From positions 124,001-188,000 of the forward strand of contig NZ_JABJXT010000001.1 of the NCBI RefSeq assembly GCF_013155295.1: a stretch of 64,000 bases of DNA, read 5' to 3'. The DNA comes from Pseudogemmobacter hezensis. Its GTDB lineage: Bacteria > Pseudomonadota > Alphaproteobacteria > Rhodobacterales > Rhodobacteraceae. A program made the translations under genes and the position numbers. The notes under the pieces were generated by a model. It was not told the DNA's origin. It was given only the letters and a program-made list of their open reading frames with translations, and made no database searches. Numbering within the stretch: the first letter of the stretch is position 1; every line of letters begins with the position of its first letter. Below are positions 54,811-64,000 of the stretch, in pieces.

Positions 54811-56238
54811 TCAGAATTTTCTGACCGGATTGCGCATGGTGACCAGCTCTTCGGCCATGGTCGGATGCACGGCGCAGGTGCGATCAAAGTCTTCTTTGGT
54901 CGCGCCCATTTTGACAGCAATCGCTGCCAGCTGGATCATTTCGCCCGCCTCGGGGGCAACGATATGGCAGCCCAGCACCCTGCGGGTGTCCGAGCAGACG
55001 ATCAGCTTCATCAGCACACGGCCGTCACCGCCCGCGAAAGCGCTGCGCATCGGGCGGAAGCTGGCGGCATAGACCTCGATCGGGCCCTGCTCACGGGCGG
55101 CCTCTTCGGTCAGGCCGACTGCGCCCAGCTCAGGCTGGGTGAAAACCGCAGCCGGGATCAGATCATGATCAACCGGGGTCGGCTGGCCATGGAACACCGT
55201 CTGGACAAAGGCCATCCCTTCGCGGATGGCAACCGGGGTCAGGTTCACCCGATTGGTCACATCGCCGATGGCATAGACCGAGGGCACCGCCGTCTGGCTG
55301 TAGTCGTCCACCAGGATCTCGCCGCGCCGACCAATGCCAACGCCCAGCTCTTCAAGGCCCAGACCCTCAGTATTCGGCCTGCGCCCGGTGGCGAAGAGAA
55401 CCTGATCGACATCGCACAGCTCACCCGTGGTCGATTGCACGGTGAAAGGCCCGGCACCAATGGTGGCCCGGCCAAGGCCCAGCTGCATTTCAGCGGCAGG
55501 AACATCCATCCCATCCGCGAAAGAGCCCTTCGGCCCAATGGCCGCAATATCGGTGCCAAGGCGCAGATTGATACCACGGGCACGGATCGCTTCGGCAATC
55601 AGGCCACGCGCCTCTTCGTCAAAGCCACGCAGGATCTGCGCCCCGCGATAGAATTGCGTGACCCGCACACCGAGGCCTTGCAGAATACAGGCCATCTCGC
55701 AGGCGATAAAGCCACCGCCCACGATCAAAATCCGCTCTGGCAGCCGCTCAAAGTTGAATACATCGTCAGAGACCAGCCCATGGCCAGCCCCCGGCAGATC
55801 GGGCCGCTCTGGCCGGCCGCCGGTTGCGATCAGAATATGTTTGGCGCTGAAGCGGCGGCCATCGGCCAGCGCCACCTCATGCGGGCCGATCAGGCGCGCC
55901 CGCGCATCATGGATCTCGACGCCAGAGCTGTCGAGCAAACGGCGATAGACGCCTTCCAGCCTGTCCAGCTCGCCGTTCAGCCGGGTGCGAAAGGCCTGCC
56001 AGTCGAAATGCCCCTCGGGGATGTCCCAGCCATAGGCCCGCGCCTGGGCGGGAAGCTCCCGGAAGGATGAGGCGAAAACCATCAGTTTTTTAGGCACGCA
56101 GCCGCGAATGACGCAGGTGCCGCCCATGCGGCTTTCCTCGGCCAGCGCGACGCGCGCCCCGGTGGCCGCCGCCATTCTCGCCGCGCGAACCCCGCCAGAG
56201 CCGCCGCCTATTACATAGAGGTCATAGTCAAAAGCCAT
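54811..56238 (-). CDS. gor: Glutathione-disulfide reductase
   Basis: 475 residues. FAD motif YVIGGGSGGVRAARMAA, redox pair Cys42/Cys47 in GGTCVIRGCVPKK, NADP motif ILIVGGGFIACEMACILQGLG, and the C-terminal active His in CAVHPTMAEELVTM. It reduces GSSG with NADPH. It overlaps the rpiA stop by one base, so the two are cotranscribed; rpiA feeds the pentose phosphate route that yields NADPH, a sensible pairing. Confidence 0.96.
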   Translation of the reverse strand: MAFDYDLYVIGGGSGGVRAARMAAATGARVALAEESRMGGTCVIRGCVPKKLMVFASSFRELPAQARAYGWDIPEGHFDWQAFRTRLNGELDRLEGVYRRLLDSSGVEIHDARARLIGPHEVALADGRRFSAKHILIATGGRPERPDLPGAGHGLVSDDVFNFERLPERILIVGGGFIACEMACILQGLGVRVTQFYRGAQILRGFDEEARGLIAEAIRARGINLRLGTDIAAIGPKGSFADGMDVPAAEMQLGLGRATIGAGPFTVQSTTGELCDVDQVLFATGRRPNTEGLGLEELGVGIGRRGEILVDDYSQTAVPSVYAIGDVTNRVNLTPVAIREGMAFVQTVFHGQPTPVDHDLIPAAVFTQPELGAVGLTEEAAREQGPIEVYAASFRPMRSAFAGGDGRVLMKLIVCSDTRRVLGCHIVAPEAGEMIQLAAIAVKMGATKEDFDRTCAVHPTMAEELVTMRNPVRKF

Positions 56239-57023
56239 CAGTCGAGATCCGCGAAAATATTGTCGGTGGGGGCGAAATGGATCTGTTCATCAATTACCTT
56301 GCCCGTGTTGATGTCGCGGACCGAGACCCGGCCATCCGGGGCCCCGATCACCACGATATCGCAGATATCAATGAACAGCCCGTTTTCAACCACGCCGGGG
56401 ATCTGGTTCAGAACCAGCGCCAGCTGACGCGGATTGCCGATCCGGCCCAGATGCAGATCAACGATATAATTCGACTCGTCAGTGACCAGCGGGCTTTCGC
56501 CGCTCATCCGCAGCGTGGCCTCGCGGGTCATCACATCCATCGCCACCAGCGTCTCTTCGATCAGCGCCTTGGTGGTCTGCCAGCCAAAAGGGATCACCTC
56601 AACCGGAAGCGGAAAGGCCCCCAGGCGCGAGACCTCTTTCGCGGCATCCGCGATCACGATCATCTGATCCGATGCGGTTGCAACGATCTTTTCCTGCAGC
56701 AATGCCGCCCCACCGCCCTTGATCAGGTTCAGGTCGGGGTCAAACTCATCCGCCCCGTCAATGGTCAGATCCAGCCAGCGCACCTCATCCAGGCTGCGCA
56801 CGGTCAGCCCCAGACTAGTGGCCAGCTGCGCAGTGCGGCTGGAGGTTGCGACCGAGGTAACGCGCAGCCCCTCTTCGCGGACGCGTTCTGCCAGGCAGCG
56901 CACCATCCAGGCCGCAGTAGAGCCGGTGCCAAGCCCCAGCTTCATCCCGTCTTCCACAAAATCCACCGCACGTTTCGCGGCGACAAACTTGGCTTTGTCG
57001 ATAGGGTTCAGATCGGCGGGCAT
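56238..57023 (-). CDS. rpiA: Ribose-5-phosphate isomerase A
   Basis: 261 residues. RpiA motifs: GLGTGSTAAWMVRCLAERV, DLTIDGADEFDPDLNLIKGGGAALLQEKIVA, ADAAKEVSRLGAFPLPVEVIPFG. It interconverts ribose 5-phosphate and ribulose 5-phosphate. First gene of rpiA-gor. The C-terminal extension (VSVRDINTGKVIDEQIHFAPTDNIFADLD) is seen in alphaproteobacterial members. Confidence 0.96.
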   Translation of the reverse strand: MPADLNPIDKAKFVAAKRAVDFVEDGMKLGLGTGSTAAWMVRCLAERVREEGLRVTSVATSSRTAQLATSLGLTVRSLDEVRWLDLTIDGADEFDPDLNLIKGGGAALLQEKIVATASDQMIVIADAAKEVSRLGAFPLPVEVIPFGWQTTKALIEETLVAMDVMTREATLRMSGESPLVTDESNYIVDLHLGRIGNPRQLALVLNQIPGVVENGLFIDICDIVVIGAPDGRVSVRDINTGKVIDEQIHFAPTDNIFADLD

Positions 57024-57115
57024 GAGGGTCTCCGGGCTTGAGAGGCGGCGCGCGGCCTTCCTGCGGGCTTACCCCAATCAGGGCGGAAGGGCAAAAGGCT
57101 TTTGGCGCGGAAAAA

Positions 57116-57212
57116 GGGGGCGCTGCCCCCTCGCGCGTTCCGCGCTCACCCCCGGGATATTTAAAGACAGATGAAAAGAGCCGCAGATTTCATCTGTCTC
57201 TTAAATATCCCC
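57116..57212. repeat. Interspersed repeat copy with long inverted repeat
   Basis: GGGGGCGCTGCCCCC (57116-57130) and CCCCCGGGATATTT...GACAGATGAA (57149-57175) match the element between soxB and soxD. Here the right part is followed by its mirror: 57154-57176 (GGGATATTTAAAGACAGATG and on) pairs with 57188-57212, with one extra base. The structure sits between sdaA (stop 57248) and the rpiA start (57023), both leftward, and may work as the sdaA terminator. Confidence 0.8.
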
Positions 57213-57247
57213 GCCGGAGGCTTCCGAACTCTGTCAAAGGTGCAGGG

Positions 57248-58627
57248 TCAGCAATTGGGCACATTGACAGCCAGACCGCCCAGCGAGGTTTCCTTGTATT
57301 TCTCATGCATGTCATGGCCGGTCTGGCGCATGGTCTCGATACAGGCATCAAGGCTGACCAGATGCTTGCCATCGCCGCGCAAAGACAGCGAGGCCGCAGA
57401 AACCGCTTTGATCGCGCCCAGCCCGTTGCGCTCGATGCAGGGCACCTGGACCAGACCTTTGACCGGATCACAGGTCATGCCCAGGTGATGCTCCAGCGCG
57501 ATCTCGGCGGCGTTTTCTACCTGTTCCGGCGTGCCGCCCATCACCGCGCAAAGCCCCGCCGCCGCCATCGCCGCCGCTGAGCCGACCTCGGCCTGGCAGC
57601 CGCATTCCGCGCCCGAGATCGAGGCGTTATGCTTGCAAAGCCCGCCAATCGCCGCCGCCGTCAGCAGGAAATCCCCTACTTTCGAGGCCGAGGCCCCGGG
57701 CACATGATCCAGCCAGTAGCGGATCACCGCAGGCACCACCCCCGCCGCCCCATTGGTGGGGGCGGTGACCACCTGGCCGCCAGCGGCGTTTTCCTCATTC
57801 ACCGCCATGGCATAAAGCGACATCCAGTCATTGATCGTATGCGGGGCCACGAGGTTCAGACCACGCTCTGCCTGCAAAGCCTCATAGATACCACGCGCGC
57901 GCCTGCGCACATTCAGCCCGCCGGGCAGGATCCCCTGGCCCTCAATGCCGCGATCAATGCAGGCATTCATCACCTCCCATATCCGCGCCATCCCCTGATC
58001 AAGATCGGCCGGGGCGCGATAACGCAGCTCATTCTGACGCTTCATCTGCGCCACAGACAGCCCTGATTTCGCGGACATTTCCAGCATCTCGGCTGCCGAT
58101 TCAAAGGGCCATGGCACATCCGCCTTCGCCTTTGCCTTCGCCCCTGCCAGATCGGCAATCTCAGCCGAGGTCAGCACGAACCCGCCCCCGATCGAGTAAT
58201 AGGCCTCTTCGAAGATCACATCGCCCTGGGCATCGGTTGCCTTCAGCACCATGCCATTGGCATGACCGGGCAAAGAGGGGCCGAAATCGAACACCAGATC
58301 CTTTTGCGGATCAAAGGCCAGCGTGGGCAGGCCAGGCGGCGTCACCGTCTTTGTTGCGCGGATCAAAGCCAGCGCGGCCTCGGCCTTCTCATGGTCATAG
58401 CTTTCGGGCTCAAACCCTGCGAGGCCCAGCACCGTTGCCCGATCCGTCGCATGCCCGACGCCGGTGAAAGCCAGCGAGCCATGCAGCACCGCTTTCACCC
58501 CCTTTGGCTGAAAGGGCGAATTGCGCAGCCGTTCCAGAAACATCGCGCCCGCGACCATCGGGCCCATCGTATGGCTGGAAGAGGGGCCGATTCCCACTTT
58601 GAACATATCAAAAACTGAAAGGAACAT
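57248..58627 (-). CDS. sdaA: L-serine ammonia-lyase (Fe-S dependent)
   Basis: 459 residues from ATG 58627 (AGGATGAG upstream); the longer frame to 58741 is promoter DNA. Single-chain type: beta domain [21 protein letters not shown], then alpha domain with [30 protein letters not shown] and the cluster cysteines in [18 protein letters not shown]. It deaminates L-serine to pyruvate and ammonia with a [4Fe-4S] cluster. It can use serine produced from glycine and C1 units of sarcosine breakdown. Confidence 0.95.
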   Translation of the reverse strand: MFLSVFDMFKVGIGPSSSHTMGPMVAGAMFLERLRNSPFQPKGVKAVLHGSLAFTGVGHATDRATVLGLAGFEPESYDHEKAEAALALIRATKTVTPPGLPTLAFDPQKDLVFDFGPSLPGHANGMVLKATDAQGDVIFEEAYYSIGGGFVLTSAEIADLAGAKAKAKADVPWPFESAAEMLEMSAKSGLSVAQMKRQNELRYRAPADLDQGMARIWEVMNACIDRGIEGQGILPGGLNVRRRARGIYEALQAERGLNLVAPHTINDWMSLYAMAVNEENAAGGQVVTAPTNGAAGVVPAVIRYWLDHVPGASASKVGDFLLTAAAIGGLCKHNASISGAECGCQAEVGSAAAMAAAGLCAVMGGTPEQVENAAEIALEHHLGMTCDPVKGLVQVPCIERNGLGAIKAVSAASLSLRGDGKHLVSLDACIETMRQTGHDMHEKYKETSLGGLAVNVPNC

Positions 58628-58925
58628 TCGCTCATCCTGCGCCTGGCTACCGGGCAAGAATGCCCATACATTCCCAAAGAGGTAAGTGTGAAAACGACCG
58701 ATGCAAGACGGCAAACGGCACCCGGCCCGGCAGCGCCCCATGCGCGATTTTCGCTAAAAACGCCCCGGCGAGGGTGTCGTGCGCGTGTCGTGCGGGCCTG
58801 ACGCGGATCTGGTGCAGGCCCCACCCGTTCCGGCGGATTTGCTGCATCGGGGTTTTTCCTGTTTCCCCCGCCCGCCAGTGCCGCTATAGCTCACCCGCAT
58901 TTTTCTTTCAAAAGGCAGGCTGCAA

Positions 58926-60218
58926 ATGGCCAATGTGGTTGTCGTAGGCGCTCAATGGGGCGACGAGGGTAAAGGTAAGATTGTCGACTGGCTCTCTGAG
59001 CGTGCCGATATCGTTGCCCGCTTCCAGGGCGGCCATAATGCCGGCCATACGCTGGTGATCGACGGCAATGTCTATAAGCTTTCGCTTCTGCCCTCGGGCA
59101 TCGTGCGCGGCGGCAAGCTGTCGGTGATCGGCAATGGCGTCGTGCTTGACCCATGGGCGCTGCTGGCCGAGATCGAAAAGCTGGCGGGCCAGGGCGTTAT
59201 CATCAACCCCGACAACCTGATCATCGCCGAGAACACGCCGCTGATCCTGTCGATCCATGGCGAGCTGGACCGCGCCCGTGAGGCGCAGAATTCGGTCGGC
59301 AAGATCGGCACCACCGGGCGCGGCATCGGCCCCGCCTATGAGGATAAGGTCGGCCGCCGCTCGATCCGCGTGGCGGACCTTGCCGATGAGGAAACGCTCG
59401 ACACCCGGATCGACCGGCTTTTGACCCATCACAACGCTCTGCGTGCAGGCCTTGGCCTTGATCCGGTCGATGTTCCGGCGCTGAAGGCGCAGCTGCAAGA
59501 GGTTGCGGCAAAGATCCTTCCTTACGCGAAACCCGTGTGGAAACACCTGACCGAGGCGCGCCGCGCTGGCAAACGCATCCTGTTTGAGGGCGCGCAGGGC
59601 TCGCTGCTGGATGTCGATTTCGGCACCTACCCCTATGTCACCTCGTCGAACACGCTGGCGGGCATGGCTGCGACCGGCGTGGGCCTCGGGCCGACCTCGA
59701 TCGATTTCGTGCTGGGCATCGTGAAGGCCTATACCACCCGCGTCGGCGAAGGCCCCTTCCCGACCGAGCTGTTCGACGAGGACGGCCAGCGTCTGGGCGA
59801 GCGCGGCCATGAATTCGGCACCGTCACCGGCCGCAAGCGCCGCTGCGGCTGGTTCGATGCGACGCTGGTGCGCCAGACCTGTGCGACCTCGGGCGTCTCG
59901 GGTATCGCGCTGACCAAACTCGACGTGCTGGACGGCTTTAAGACGCTGAAAATCTGCGTCGGCTATGATCTTGACGGTGTGCGTTACGACTATCTGCCGA
60001 CCGCTGCGAAGCTGCAGGCCCGCGTCACGCCGATCTATGAAGAGATGGAAGGCTGGAGCGAATCGACGCAGGGTGCCCGGTCCTGGAACGATCTGCCTGG
60101 TGCTGCGGTCAAATATGTCCGCCGCATTGAAGAGCTGATCCAATGCCCGGTCGCCCTTTTGTCGACCAGCCCCGAGCGTGACGATACCATCCTCGTCACC
60201 GATCCCTTCGCGGATTAA
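58926..60218 (+). CDS. purA: Adenylosuccinate synthetase
   Basis: 430 residues. GTP-binding start [22 protein letters not shown], then [57 protein letters not shown] and [11 protein letters not shown]. It joins IMP and aspartate with GTP in AMP synthesis. About 300 bp of DNA separate it from divergent sdaA; AAAGGCAGG serves as ribosome-binding site. Confidence 0.97.
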   Translation: MANVVVVGAQWGDEGKGKIVDWLSERADIVARFQGGHNAGHTLVIDGNVYKLSLLPSGIVRGGKLSVIGNGVVLDPWALLAEIEKLAGQGVIINPDNLIIAENTPLILSIHGELDRAREAQNSVGKIGTTGRGIGPAYEDKVGRRSIRVADLADEETLDTRIDRLLTHHNALRAGLGLDPVDVPALKAQLQEVAAKILPYAKPVWKHLTEARRAGKRILFEGAQGSLLDVDFGTYPYVTSSNTLAGMAATGVGLGPTSIDFVLGIVKAYTTRVGEGPFPTELFDEDGQRLGERGHEFGTVTGRKRRCGWFDATLVRQTCATSGVSGIALTKLDVLDGFKTLKICVGYDLDGVRYDYLPTAAKLQARVTPIYEEMEGWSESTQGARSWNDLPGAAVKYVRRIEELIQCPVALLSTSPERDDTILVTDPFAD

Positions 60219-60224
60219 GGGCCG

Positions 60225-60491
60225 ATGGCGCTTAGCTACCAGGGCCGCAAGAAGCTGGCACTTCTGATCCTGCTGATCGGGCTGCCGCTTTACTGCTTTG
60301 TCACGCTGGTCCTGATCGGGCTGGCGAATGACACCTGGTGGCCAGAGGCCGGGCAGCGCATGCCCCTGCTGCTGGAGGCGGTGATCTTCATCGGCCTCGG
60401 GCTTGCCTGGGCGCTGCCCTTGCGAAAGGTGTTTCTGGGTCTGGGCCAGCCCGACCCGGATGCACCGCGCGACATATCGCAGGACCGCTGA
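60225..60491 (+). CDS. DUF2842 membrane protein
   Basis: 88 residues, two membrane helices (about 10-31, LALLILLIGLPLYCFVTLVLIG, and 46-66, PLLLEAVIFIGLGLAWALPL) with the family pattern NDTWWPEAGQ between them and PLRKVFLGLGQPDPD at the end. Function unknown; alphaproteobacterial. It lies 6 bp after purA, so it is cotranscribed. Confidence 0.92.
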   Translation: MALSYQGRKKLALLILLIGLPLYCFVTLVLIGLANDTWWPEAGQRMPLLLEAVIFIGLGLAWALPLRKVFLGLGQPDPDAPRDISQDR

Positions 60492-60492
60492 G

Positions 60493-60789
60493 ATGCTGAA
60501 AGTGATCGCCCAGGACTTCATGCGCCCCGACGCGCTGGAGATCATCCGCCCGCTTTACGCCGAGCTGGTTCGGTTAAGCCAGGCCGAGCCGCTTTGCATC
60601 AGCTATGATCTCTTCGTGGATCAGAAAGATCCCGGCCATTTCATCTTTATCGAGACCTGGCCGGATCGCGCGGCCCTCGACATCCATTGCCAGACCGAGC
60701 ATTTCCGCCGCCTCGTGCCGCAGATCAATGCCTGGCAGCGGGCAGATCCGACATTCCTGCTGATGGATGCCTTCGGCCAGCCGCTCTGA
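60493..60789 (+). CDS. Antibiotic biosynthesis monooxygenase-like (ABM) protein
   Basis: 98 residues from ATG 60493, one base after the DUF2842 stop. The dimeric alpha/beta-barrel ABM pattern is clear: LKVIAQDFMRPDALEIIRPLYAELVRLSQAEPLCISYDLF, then HFIFIETWPDRAALDIHCQTEHFRRL. Relatives include YgiN quinol monooxygenase. Third gene after purA and DUF2842. Substrate unknown. Confidence 0.88.
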   Translation: MLKVIAQDFMRPDALEIIRPLYAELVRLSQAEPLCISYDLFVDQKDPGHFIFIETWPDRAALDIHCQTEHFRRLVPQINAWQRADPTFLLMDAFGQPL

Positions 60790-60965
60790 GCGGGGCCACG
60801 ACGCGGCCCATACACAGACGGACGCCCCGGCTTCTGCCGTCCCTTCTCTTTGCGATAAAAGCCCTGGCTCTGGCCCTGCAGTCTCTGGCCCCACCCGGCC
60901 TGCCCCCACCCCGTCTGGCCCCAGGGGCACAGTGCCCGCTGCGGAATTTCCTTGCGCCAAAGCAA

Positions 60966-60993
60966 AAGGGGCTGGCGCGACGGCCAGCCCCTT
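60966..60993 (-). terminator. Terminator of the large acidic protein gene
   Basis: Perfect 11-bp stem AAGGGGCTGGC (60966-60976) with GCCAGCCCCTT (60983-60993), 6-base loop. Leftward it runs into TTTTGC. It lies 22 bp beyond the stop at 61015. Confidence 0.85.
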
Positions 60994-61014
60994 CGTCTTT
61001 CAGATCTGTCGCGC

Positions 61015-64000
61015 TCAGTTCAGGATACGCCTCGCCTCTGCCAGCATCGCCGAGTCTTCGGAAACCGCGAATTGCCCACGACGCACTTTGACCAGCCGCC
61101 CGACCCGCAACAGCGTGCCAAAGGCGCGCAGCCCATCCTCGCGGCCAAATTTCGGTGCCGATCCAGCCGCGCCGACCCGGTGCATCAGGTAAGGGCGGGT
61201 AAACTGTTCGCGGCTTTCGGCACATGTTGACCAGACAGCTGCCGCCTCCATCAGATCGGTCAGCGTATTGGCACCCAGGATATTGGTGAATTCTTCGAAT
61301 TCGCCGGTCGCGGAAAAGATGTTGCTGGCAGCGGCGGCTTCATCCTCGGCCATTTCATCATCTGCGGCATCCTCATCGGCACCGGAAAGATCTGACATCG
61401 CGCCGGGGACCAGGTCGTCCGCCTCATCGGCATCATCGCCAAACTCAGGTTCGGGCTGAAGCGATGGCCGGGTCGCCTCGCGCGACGAGGGCCCGTCGAG
61501 GATCGCCCGCAGCGCGCCCGCCGCATCTTCTGCCAGGACGGGCGCGGCCTTGCGACCAGCCTCGTCACTGTTCAGCTGGCCTGCCGTCAAAGCCGCAACT
61601 GCAGCCGCACCATGAACCAGCTGCGGGCGCGGGCCGGTCTCGCGGGTTTCGCTGCGGCGGGCCTGATCGATACGTTGCTCTGACACCAGGACCAGCGGCG
61701 CGGGCCGCGAGACGGCCGGCTCTGCCTGCGCGACCGCGTCAGCCTCGCCTATATCAGGATCTTCGCTGCCACTGACGCGGGCCAGGGCATCCGTGCTGCG
61801 GCTGGCAGGCCGCACCGGGCGTGACGGGCGAACCGGGCGAACCGAATTGCCCGCCTGATTCACAGCCTGATTGGCGGCCTGGCTGACGGCCTGACTGGAG
61901 GTCAGACTGGCGGCAGGGGACGACGCCGGTGTAGCAGACGCGGTGTTCAGCGCAGGCGACTGGGTTACAGTCTGCGCCAGATCATCCCGATAGGCCCCCT
62001 CGCGGCGGACCGGATCCGCAGGCGTCACACCGGCACGACGATCAGCAATCGCCGCCGCAACCGCCGCCTTCAGATGCTGAATCGAGGCAATGCGTCGCTT
62101 GTTTTCCGGACCGGCCATTTCATCATCGGCCTGTTTCATCAGCCGCGCCAGATCCTCATCGGCCCCCGCCCCTGCCCGCGCCGGTTGCGAAGTCACAGTG
62201 TTGCGCGAGACGGGATCAGAGGCCAGCGATGGCTGGGACGCATCAGAATCGTCCTGCGCCACATCATCCTGCACCACACCGCGCGCCACATCGCGCGCCT
62301 GCGCCGTCCCATCCGCGCGCGGCCGCGAAGGCCTTACCGGGGTGGGGGTGGGGGTCGCAGCCGCTGTGGTTTGCGGCGCGGCAGCACCGCCCCCGTCCTC
62401 GGCACGCGCTGCACCGTCAACACGACGGATGCGGATCACCCGGGCCCGGGCCCTTTGCAAACGCGCCGCAGCAGCGGGCTCCAGCCCGCCAGGGGTGTGA
62501 TCCTCAATCGCATGTCCGGGTGCCACTGAGGCCGCCGGGGCGGGATCTGCGCCAGTGCCACCATCGGGCGCAAAGGTGGCATCCGAAGCGGTTACGGCGG
62601 CAGCTTCTGCGGCTGTCTCCGCAACAGTCTCTGCGACAGTCTGTGTGAATGTCTCTGGCCCAACGACGGATGCAGCAGCAGCCAGCGGATCGGGCACAGC
62701 CCGTTGATCGCCGGCGTCACCGCCAGGAATTGCGGCGTCCCAATCGGCCTCAGAAGTGTCGCGCGGCGCGACCTCGGCATGCTCATCAGGCGCCGACAAA
62801 TCCTGGCCAAAATGCGAAGTTGAATCCGGGCCAGGAACAGGGCCAGACTCCGGGTTGGACAAGTCCGGGTCAGCCGTCACGGCATCGGTATTGGAGGACC
62901 TCTCGGTGACGCTCACCGCGCCGAAATCCGCCATCGACCCGCCAAGCAGCTCGGATACTGCAACGCTCTGCGGCTCATCCACGCTTTGATCGAGCGCGTC
63001 AGCCGCGACCTCTGCCGCAGGAGCTGCAACAGTGTTTTCAGCCAGCAACTCATCTTCGATGGCCGCAAGCTCGGCCCGAAGATCGAGGTCGAGATCTGCA
63101 ATGTCCGGGGTTTCGACAGCCGCCACAGCCGCAGCCGGGGCATCTTCACTCAGCCGTGCAGTCAGCCCGGCCAGTTCGCGTTCCCAGCTGTCCTCAGCCT
63201 CTTCGAATTCCGGCTCATCAGCAAAAGGATCGCTGCTGTAGGCCGCTGCCGCAGAGCTGTCTGCGCCATCTGAAACCTCAGTGACCTGCCCCATATCATC
63301 GGCATAAAGCGCTTCTGCATCCGTCGCTTCTGTATCAGTCTCTGGGCGGGCCTCTGCCCCGTGGTCATGCGCCGGATTTTTCGCGCTCAGCGCTGCAACC
63401 CGGGCTGCAATGGCATCAGCGGCATTCTCTGCCATCCGCCCGACCGCTGCACTGACCTCGCAGCCCTCATCCGGACCATCCTGATCAGCCGCCCCCTGCG
63501 CCGCCTGGACAACCTCTGTATCCCTCGCCACATCTGCCGCAGCCGCCACTTCCGTGGCGGTTTCGGCAGAGGGTTTCACTGAGCCCAGCTCGGCTGCCAG
63601 CACCCGCAGTTCAGCAAGCGTCGCCTGCGAGGCCGCTTCGGGCCTTTGCAGTTCGGGGCCAGAGCCATCTTCAGGATCTGCATCGGCATCGGGCGCGGAG
63701 AAATCATCCATCGCCTGATCCGGCGTGGCCACAGCTGAGCTGACATCCACCTCCGCGACCACCTCCGCGACAGCTTCCTGCGCCAGGGCGTCGGAAGCCG
63801 TGCTTGCGAAATCAGCCGCTTCCGCCTCGGCATGTTCGGCCGGTAGATCTGCGGGCAAATCAGCGAAAGCCGCACGCATGTGATCGCCAGCGGTTGCACG
63901 GGCATCGCCCGAAGAGGGCTGCACATATGCGGTGCCCTCAGCATCGGCCCCGGACAGAAACGCGGTATCGGCTGCCTCATTCAGATCTTCCAGGCCTTCT
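61015..64000 (-). CDS. Large acidic disordered protein with conserved C-terminus (partial)
   Basis: The leftward frame is open to the right edge, so the N-terminus is missing; at least 995 residues are visible. Most of it is low-complexity and very rich in Ala, Asp, Glu, Pro, Ser and Thr, with acidic blocks and basic Pro-Arg clusters (RPVRPSRPVRPASR; RARARVIRIRRVDG). Only the last ~95 residues look folded: EFEEFTNILGANTLTDLMEA, VWSTCAESREQFTRPYLMHRV, LRAFGTLLRVGRLVKVRRGQF. No membrane segment or catalytic motif appears. I do not recognise a named family. A scaffold or regulatory adaptor is possible, but that is a guess. Confidence 0.8.
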   Translation of the reverse strand, partial: EGLEDLNEAADTAFLSGADAEGTAYVQPSSGDARATAGDHMRAAFADLPADLPAEHAEAEAADFASTASDALAQEAVAEVVAEVDVSSAVATPDQAMDDFSAPDADADPEDGSGPELQRPEAASQATLAELRVLAAELGSVKPSAETATEVAAAADVARDTEVVQAAQGAADQDGPDEGCEVSAAVGRMAENAADAIAARVAALSAKNPAHDHGAEARPETDTEATDAEALYADDMGQVTEVSDGADSSAAAAYSSDPFADEPEFEEAEDSWERELAGLTARLSEDAPAAAVAAVETPDIADLDLDLRAELAAIEDELLAENTVAAPAAEVAADALDQSVDEPQSVAVSELLGGSMADFGAVSVTERSSNTDAVTADPDLSNPESGPVPGPDSTSHFGQDLSAPDEHAEVAPRDTSEADWDAAIPGGDAGDQRAVPDPLAAAASVVGPETFTQTVAETVAETAAEAAAVTASDATFAPDGGTGADPAPAASVAPGHAIEDHTPGGLEPAAAARLQRARARVIRIRRVDGAARAEDGGGAAAPQTTAAATPTPTPVRPSRPRADGTAQARDVARGVVQDDVAQDDSDASQPSLASDPVSRNTVTSQPARAGAGADEDLARLMKQADDEMAGPENKRRIASIQHLKAAVAAAIADRRAGVTPADPVRREGAYRDDLAQTVTQSPALNTASATPASSPAASLTSSQAVSQAANQAVNQAGNSVRPVRPSRPVRPASRSTDALARVSGSEDPDIGEADAVAQAEPAVSRPAPLVLVSEQRIDQARRSETRETGPRPQLVHGAAAVAALTAGQLNSDEAGRKAAPVLAEDAAGALRAILDGPSSREATRPSLQPEPEFGDDADEADDLVPGAMSDLSGADEDAADDEMAEDEAAAASNIFSATGEFEEFTNILGANTLTDLMEAAAVWSTCAESREQFTRPYLMHRVGAAGSAPKFGREDGLRAFGTLLRVGRLVKVRRGQFAVSEDSAMLAEARRILN

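Overview
The window is 64 kb of GC-rich chromosome from an alphaproteobacterium, most likely a member of the Rhodobacteraceae/Paracoccaceae (Paracoccus or Rhodobacter relatives). The evidence is the gene content and style. There is an F1-ATPase zeta-subunit gene (DUF1476), a heterotetrameric sarcosine oxidase operon (soxBDAG), many small alphaproteobacterial DUF genes (DUF1178, DUF1289, DUF2842), a Hint-domain RTX protein, and a tRNA-His of the unusual alphaproteobacterial type with no encoded G-1 and with A73. Most genes are ordinary housekeeping or catabolic genes packed in operons with 1-4 bp overlaps.

Layout, left to right. 0-3 kb: a large secreted RTX/Hint protein, cut by the window edge. 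3.9-5.8 kb: a divergent Lrp-type regulator and D-amino-acid dehydrogenase pair with repeats between them. 5.9-8.5 kb: an Atm1-type ABC exporter divergent from an ArsR-type regulator, with a 26-bp palindrome at the regulator start. 8.4-12.6 kb: LysM protein, LOG-family protein, TraB/GumN protein, Fe-type superoxide dismutase. 12.8-18.1 kb: sarcosine oxidase operon. 18.4-23.7 kb: ccmI-ruvX-DUF1289, an amidase plus small membrane protein, and Tex. 23.9-26.4 kb: tRNA-His, then an accessory scar (an extra tRNA-Tyr and a frameshifted tyrosine-integrase fragment) ending at dusA. 26.6-29.9 kb: betaine-homocysteine methyltransferase, ATPase zeta subunit, purC and purS. 30-36.4 kb: cytochrome P450 with a membrane hydrolase, ccdA, TusA-like protein, small secreted proteins, ppk2 and rpmG. 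36.5-42.3 kb: a cobalamin uptake and remodelling operon (btuB-btuF-btuC-btuD-cbiZ) behind a cobalamin riboswitch. 42.5-50.6 kb: amidase, NUDIX hydrolase, DUF1178 protein, LdtR-like MarR regulator, HTH regulator-sdhE, aspartate aminotransferase, ferredoxin and a peptidoglycan-binding lipoprotein. 50.8-58.6 kb: hflK-hflC-degP, rpiA-gor and sdaA. 58.9-64 kb: purA, DUF2842, a monooxygenase-like protein, and a very large acidic disordered protein cut by the right edge.

The genes form several visible functional units: methyl-group and sarcosine metabolism (sox operon; bmt elsewhere), B12 acquisition (five genes plus riboswitch; corrinoid remodelling through CbiZ), membrane proteostasis (hflK-hflC-degP), and cytochrome c or redox biogenesis (ccmI, ccdA, gor). 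The most unusual stretch is the scar upstream of dusA. It looks like a decayed integrative element that used dusA, a known attachment site, and probably replaced the 5' end of the dusA gene. I found no CRISPR array and no intact insertion sequence. I cannot point to a convincing new multi-gene defence or biosynthetic system; the less-explained items are listed as findings.
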